Translations under genes and position numbers: made by a program
In this document: positions 61,950 through 64,000 of the stretch, one piece after another
Layout: each line of letters opens with the position of its first letter
Numbering within the stretch: the stretch's first letter is position 1
Source: Chloroflexota bacterium
GTDB lineage: Bacteria; Chloroflexota; Ktedonobacteria; Ktedonobacterales; Ktedonobacteraceae
Assembly (NCBI GenBank): GCA_902812455.1
Contig: CADDZH010000002.1
Coordinates: forward strand, 45,157-109,156
Reading direction: 5' to 3'
Length of the DNA stretch: 64,000 bases
Notes under the pieces: generated by a model
Seen by the model: only the letters and a program-made list of their open reading frames with translations
Database searches by the model: none
What the model was told of the DNA's origin: nothing

Positions 61950-61988
61950 CGAATAAGTTTATCCTTTCTTCCCTGCCAGGACGGCGGG

Positions 61989-64000
61989 TTATCCTCGCCC
62001 CTCAGTAGGTGTTACGCCGGGTGTAGGAGACGCAGGAGACGGCGTCGGAGTACCAGGCAGGCCCGCAACACTCTGGATGATAATGGTGATCTGCGAAGGA
62101 TCGGTGGGCAGTATATCGCCGCTACTGATATTGATACTATCCACCTTGCTGACGCCTGGTTGCCGCAAGAGCAGGGCCTGCGCCTGTGCGCTGGTCTTGC
62201 CGGCAATCAGTTTGGCCAGTTGCGCCTTCTGAGCATCAGTAAATTGATAGACCCATATGCCCTGTGCGTTGACGAGGAGCGCCACTGTTCTGGTCTTTGA
62301 GTTTATCGACGTGACCTGGGGCTGGCTTGTCACCAGGTTGCCTACTAGAGCATAGCTTGTACCAAGATTTTTGGTAGCTTCATTCTTAAGCAGTTGCGCT
62401 GCCAGGGCCTGCGCTCCGCTCTGATCGTAGACCTCACCGTTGCAGGTCGCGGTGACGGTCACTGTCACACTGCTTGCCTTCGAGCCAACCGGCGGGTTGG
62501 CCACAACATTGGTTGTGCATTGTAGTTGAGCAGCAAACTGCTCGCCCGTATGCTTCTGCGAGTTTATGCCGGCCTGCGCGGCCTGCGCCTGCTGGGTCTT
62601 GAGCGGATTGGCCAGGCCATTAACGTCACTTTGCTGCACGACAGTATAGGTTTGTGGGTTCTGACCGCCACTGAAGGCGCTGAAATTCTTTACAGTAATA
62701 TAATTACCGGCTGTACAGCAAGTTCCATCGATATCTAATGCTGCAATATTCCCACTCGTACCAACATTTACAGCGTGAGCTGTCATGGTTGCGACACCGA
62801 AGTTCGGGGGATTAGCGGCTGGTATAGTGACGGCAGCATCAGTAACTATAGCCACGCCGTCTCGAGTAGGCATAAGATTACCCGCGCCTACCGTAAACGG
62901 TGATGTTGAGCCATTATAAAACGTCAAAGTTCCCGTCGCTCTGGCTCCAGGTGTATGGCCTGTGCCTGTAGCTGCCGCCGTTTTCGATTGCGGTGAGGTT
63001 GTGTAGGTCAGCAGGCGAGCCTGCACCTGGCGCTGGCTGGCATTCGGAGTACCGGTGACAGCAGTAATGACGAAGCTATCCTGCACCTTTTTACTGTCAG
63101 GAGTAATCGTCACGGTCGCTGTGACTGCGCCGGTGATGACATGGGAGACGGCAGAGCCAAAGGAGCCAAAAGTGCCTGGCGCGGCAACCGCTATTCCGCC
63201 GCATAAGAGTACTGAAAGCACCAGTAAAACCACCAGGGCCACTATCCAGTTGCGCCTGCGCGGAGCCCGGGGCGGAGGCGCTGGAGGCACTCTGCTACCT
63301 ACTTGCGTTGGTGGCGCACCTCCCATAGCGGCACGACCGCCCATCACTCCACCTGCAGCCGCAACAGGAGCTCCTGCGCCAGCAGCAGGCGGGTTGCCTG
63401 CATTGCGCTGGCGCGGGGGTACAGCGGTACTTGGCGCACCTGGTTCTACTGATGGCACAGCCGCAACAGGAGGGATTGGAACAGGCTGCGAATCCCTCCT
63501 TCTGGGTGAAAGCTCGATAATGCCAGGGCCTCTATCTGCCTGAGCATGAGATGCACCACCTGGAGCTACTCCGCTCTGCCCATTCTCTTGCGCAGGCTCA
63601 TCCTGCGCAGGCGAACTTGCAGTGTCCTGCGCAGATGGGGACGAGAATGGCATAACGGGTAGCGGCATGATCATCCCGTTCTCATCAGGCTGCTCATTCG
63701 TGGGAGCAAGGGCATGTGTATCTTCATCTTCTATGCCATTGTTCGCGGAACCAGCAGCTACGGCCCCGTTTTCACCTTGAGAAGAGGGAAAAGCAGCCTG
63801 CTCATCTCGTTCAGCAGAAGATGGTGGCAGTGGCTCCGGCTCGGGATCGCCAGGGGCGAGCGGGAATGGCCGCACCTGGCTTCTATTGCTGGCGGCACCA
63901 TTGCTTGCTGCCTGGGGCCTGGACCTGCGCCCAAAGAAGCCCCCTCTTCTGGGAAATTCGCCCTGGCCTTGATCTTGCAGCCACCTGGCATAGCTTTCTC
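61989..64000 (-). CDS. Membrane protein with kinase-like ectodomain, 5' end beyond the window
   Basis: At least 670 residues are visible. A GTG at 63875 could serve as a start, but the frame stays open to 64000 and encodes a plausible protein (WLQDQGQGEFPRRGGFFGR), so the true start is probably outside. About 230 cytoplasmic residues are rich in Pro, Ala and Gln. One membrane helix follows (IVALVVLLVLSVLLCGGIAVA), and an outer part of about 400 residues resembles the kinase's ectodomain: TGTLTFYNGS, AGNLMPTRDG and IDGTCCTAGNYITVKN parallel its TGSLLFAN, AGHVFTS and TKCCNSLLVSN blocks. No enzymatic motif is visible. The stop is 39 bases before the kinase ATG, so the two are one operon. Confidence 0.8.
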   Translation of the reverse strand, partial: ESYARWLQDQGQGEFPRRGGFFGRRSRPQAASNGAASNRSQVRPFPLAPGDPEPEPLPPSSAERDEQAAFPSSQGENGAVAAGSANNGIEDEDTHALAPTNEQPDENGMIMPLPVMPFSSPSAQDTASSPAQDEPAQENGQSGVAPGGASHAQADRGPGIIELSPRRRDSQPVPIPPVAAVPSVEPGAPSTAVPPRQRNAGNPPAAGAGAPVAAAGGVMGGRAAMGGAPPTQVGSRVPPAPPPRAPRRRNWIVALVVLLVLSVLLCGGIAVAAPGTFGSFGSAVSHVITGAVTATVTITPDSKKVQDSFVITAVTGTPNASQRQVQARLLTYTTSPQSKTAAATGTGHTPGARATGTLTFYNGSTSPFTVGAGNLMPTRDGVAIVTDAAVTIPAANPPNFGVATMTAHAVNVGTSGNIAALDIDGTCCTAGNYITVKNFSAFSGGQNPQTYTVVQQSDVNGLANPLKTQQAQAAQAGINSQKHTGEQFAAQLQCTTNVVANPPVGSKASSVTVTVTATCNGEVYDQSGAQALAAQLLKNEATKNLGTSYALVGNLVTSQPQVTSINSKTRTVALLVNAQGIWVYQFTDAQKAQLAKLIAGKTSAQAQALLLRQPGVSKVDSINISSGDILPTDPSQITIIIQSVAGLPGTPTPSPASPTPGVTPTEGRG

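Noticed and set aside
1..64000. tRNA, rRNA, CRISPR array, prophage or complete insertion sequence
   Set aside because: None could be supported by reading: no cloverleaf with a CCA-type end, no regularly spaced direct repeats, and no transposase or integrase motifs.

Overview
The window looks like chromosomal DNA of a free-living, metabolically versatile bacterium with about 55% GC. The best guess is a member of the Ktedonobacteria (Chloroflexota). That guess rests on the mixture of gene families: a Ser/Thr kinase with a large extracytoplasmic domain, a cyclase-ATPase-TPR-LuxR regulator, DrrAB-type transport, split glutamate synthase genes, and many intergenic palindromic repeats. No rRNA or tRNA gene, CRISPR array, phage or complete insertion sequence was seen, so the taxonomic call is an inference.

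Layout. 1-5.9 kb: the start of an AlkA-type DNA glycosylase gene cut by the left edge, a small unknown protein, a flavin oxidoreductase, a GT9 glycosyltransferase, an amidohydrolase-type decarboxylase and a DMT exporter. 6-10.4 kb (minus): a two-gene polysaccharide unit, a membrane-anchored GH113-like hydrolase followed by a GT2 synthase fused to a second membrane domain. 10.8-14.2 kb (plus): an M24-fold protein with altered metal ligands, and a DrrAB-type ABC transporter. 14.2-19.7 kb (minus): a three-gene glutamate-synthase-like operon (amidotransferase plus GXGXG; FMN/Fe-S barrel; a second, degenerate barrel). 19.9-24.2 kb (minus): a four-gene peptide/amide-ligase operon (alpha/beta hydrolase, ATP-grasp, circularly permuted ATP-grasp, GCS2-type glutamate ligase). 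This is the best candidate here for an undescribed biosynthetic system.

24.6-27 kb: a GNAT enzyme, an orphan DUF433 protein and an S41-like lipoprotein. 27-33.3 kb (minus): a molybdenum-enzyme unit (cytochrome-like membrane protein, molybdopterin oxidoreductase of nitrate-reductase type, four-cluster ferredoxin, Tat-type Rieske protein, small membrane protein, HPP permease), plausibly nitrate reduction with nitrite/nitrate transport. 33.4-41.8 kb: a divergent catabolic locus around a PcaU/PobR-like IclR regulator. To the left lie an ATZ/TRZ amidohydrolase and an MDR oxidoreductase. To the right lie a CoA-transferase, a citryl-CoA-lyase-like protein, LigB and LigA ring-cleavage subunits and a MetE-like methyltransferase. 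Matching GTCCG-N5-CGGAC palindromes lie in both control regions, one just downstream of a good sigma-70 promoter.

41.8-45 kb: a large cyclase-ATPase-TPR-LuxR regulator. 45.2-52 kb (plus): an oxidative cluster (alpha-dioxygenase-like heme peroxidase, aldonolactone-oxidase-like flavoprotein, cupin, an unknown membrane protein, DyP peroxidase). 52.2-55.7 kb: a nitrilase-family hydrolase, an SDR epimerase and an MFS transporter. 55.9-59.4 kb (minus): cystathionine beta-synthase/cysteine synthase, archease and RtcB in one run. 59.6-64 kb (minus): a receptor-type Ser/Thr kinase and a sister protein with a related ectodomain that runs off the right edge.

Three repeat families lie between genes: a GTAGGGGCCGAT palindromic element (six copies, all in the same orientation), a TGTCATGCTGAGCGA inverted-repeat element (two loci), and a GC-rich hairpin element (two inverted copies). 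In two cases a repeat supplies the stop codon of the neighbouring gene.
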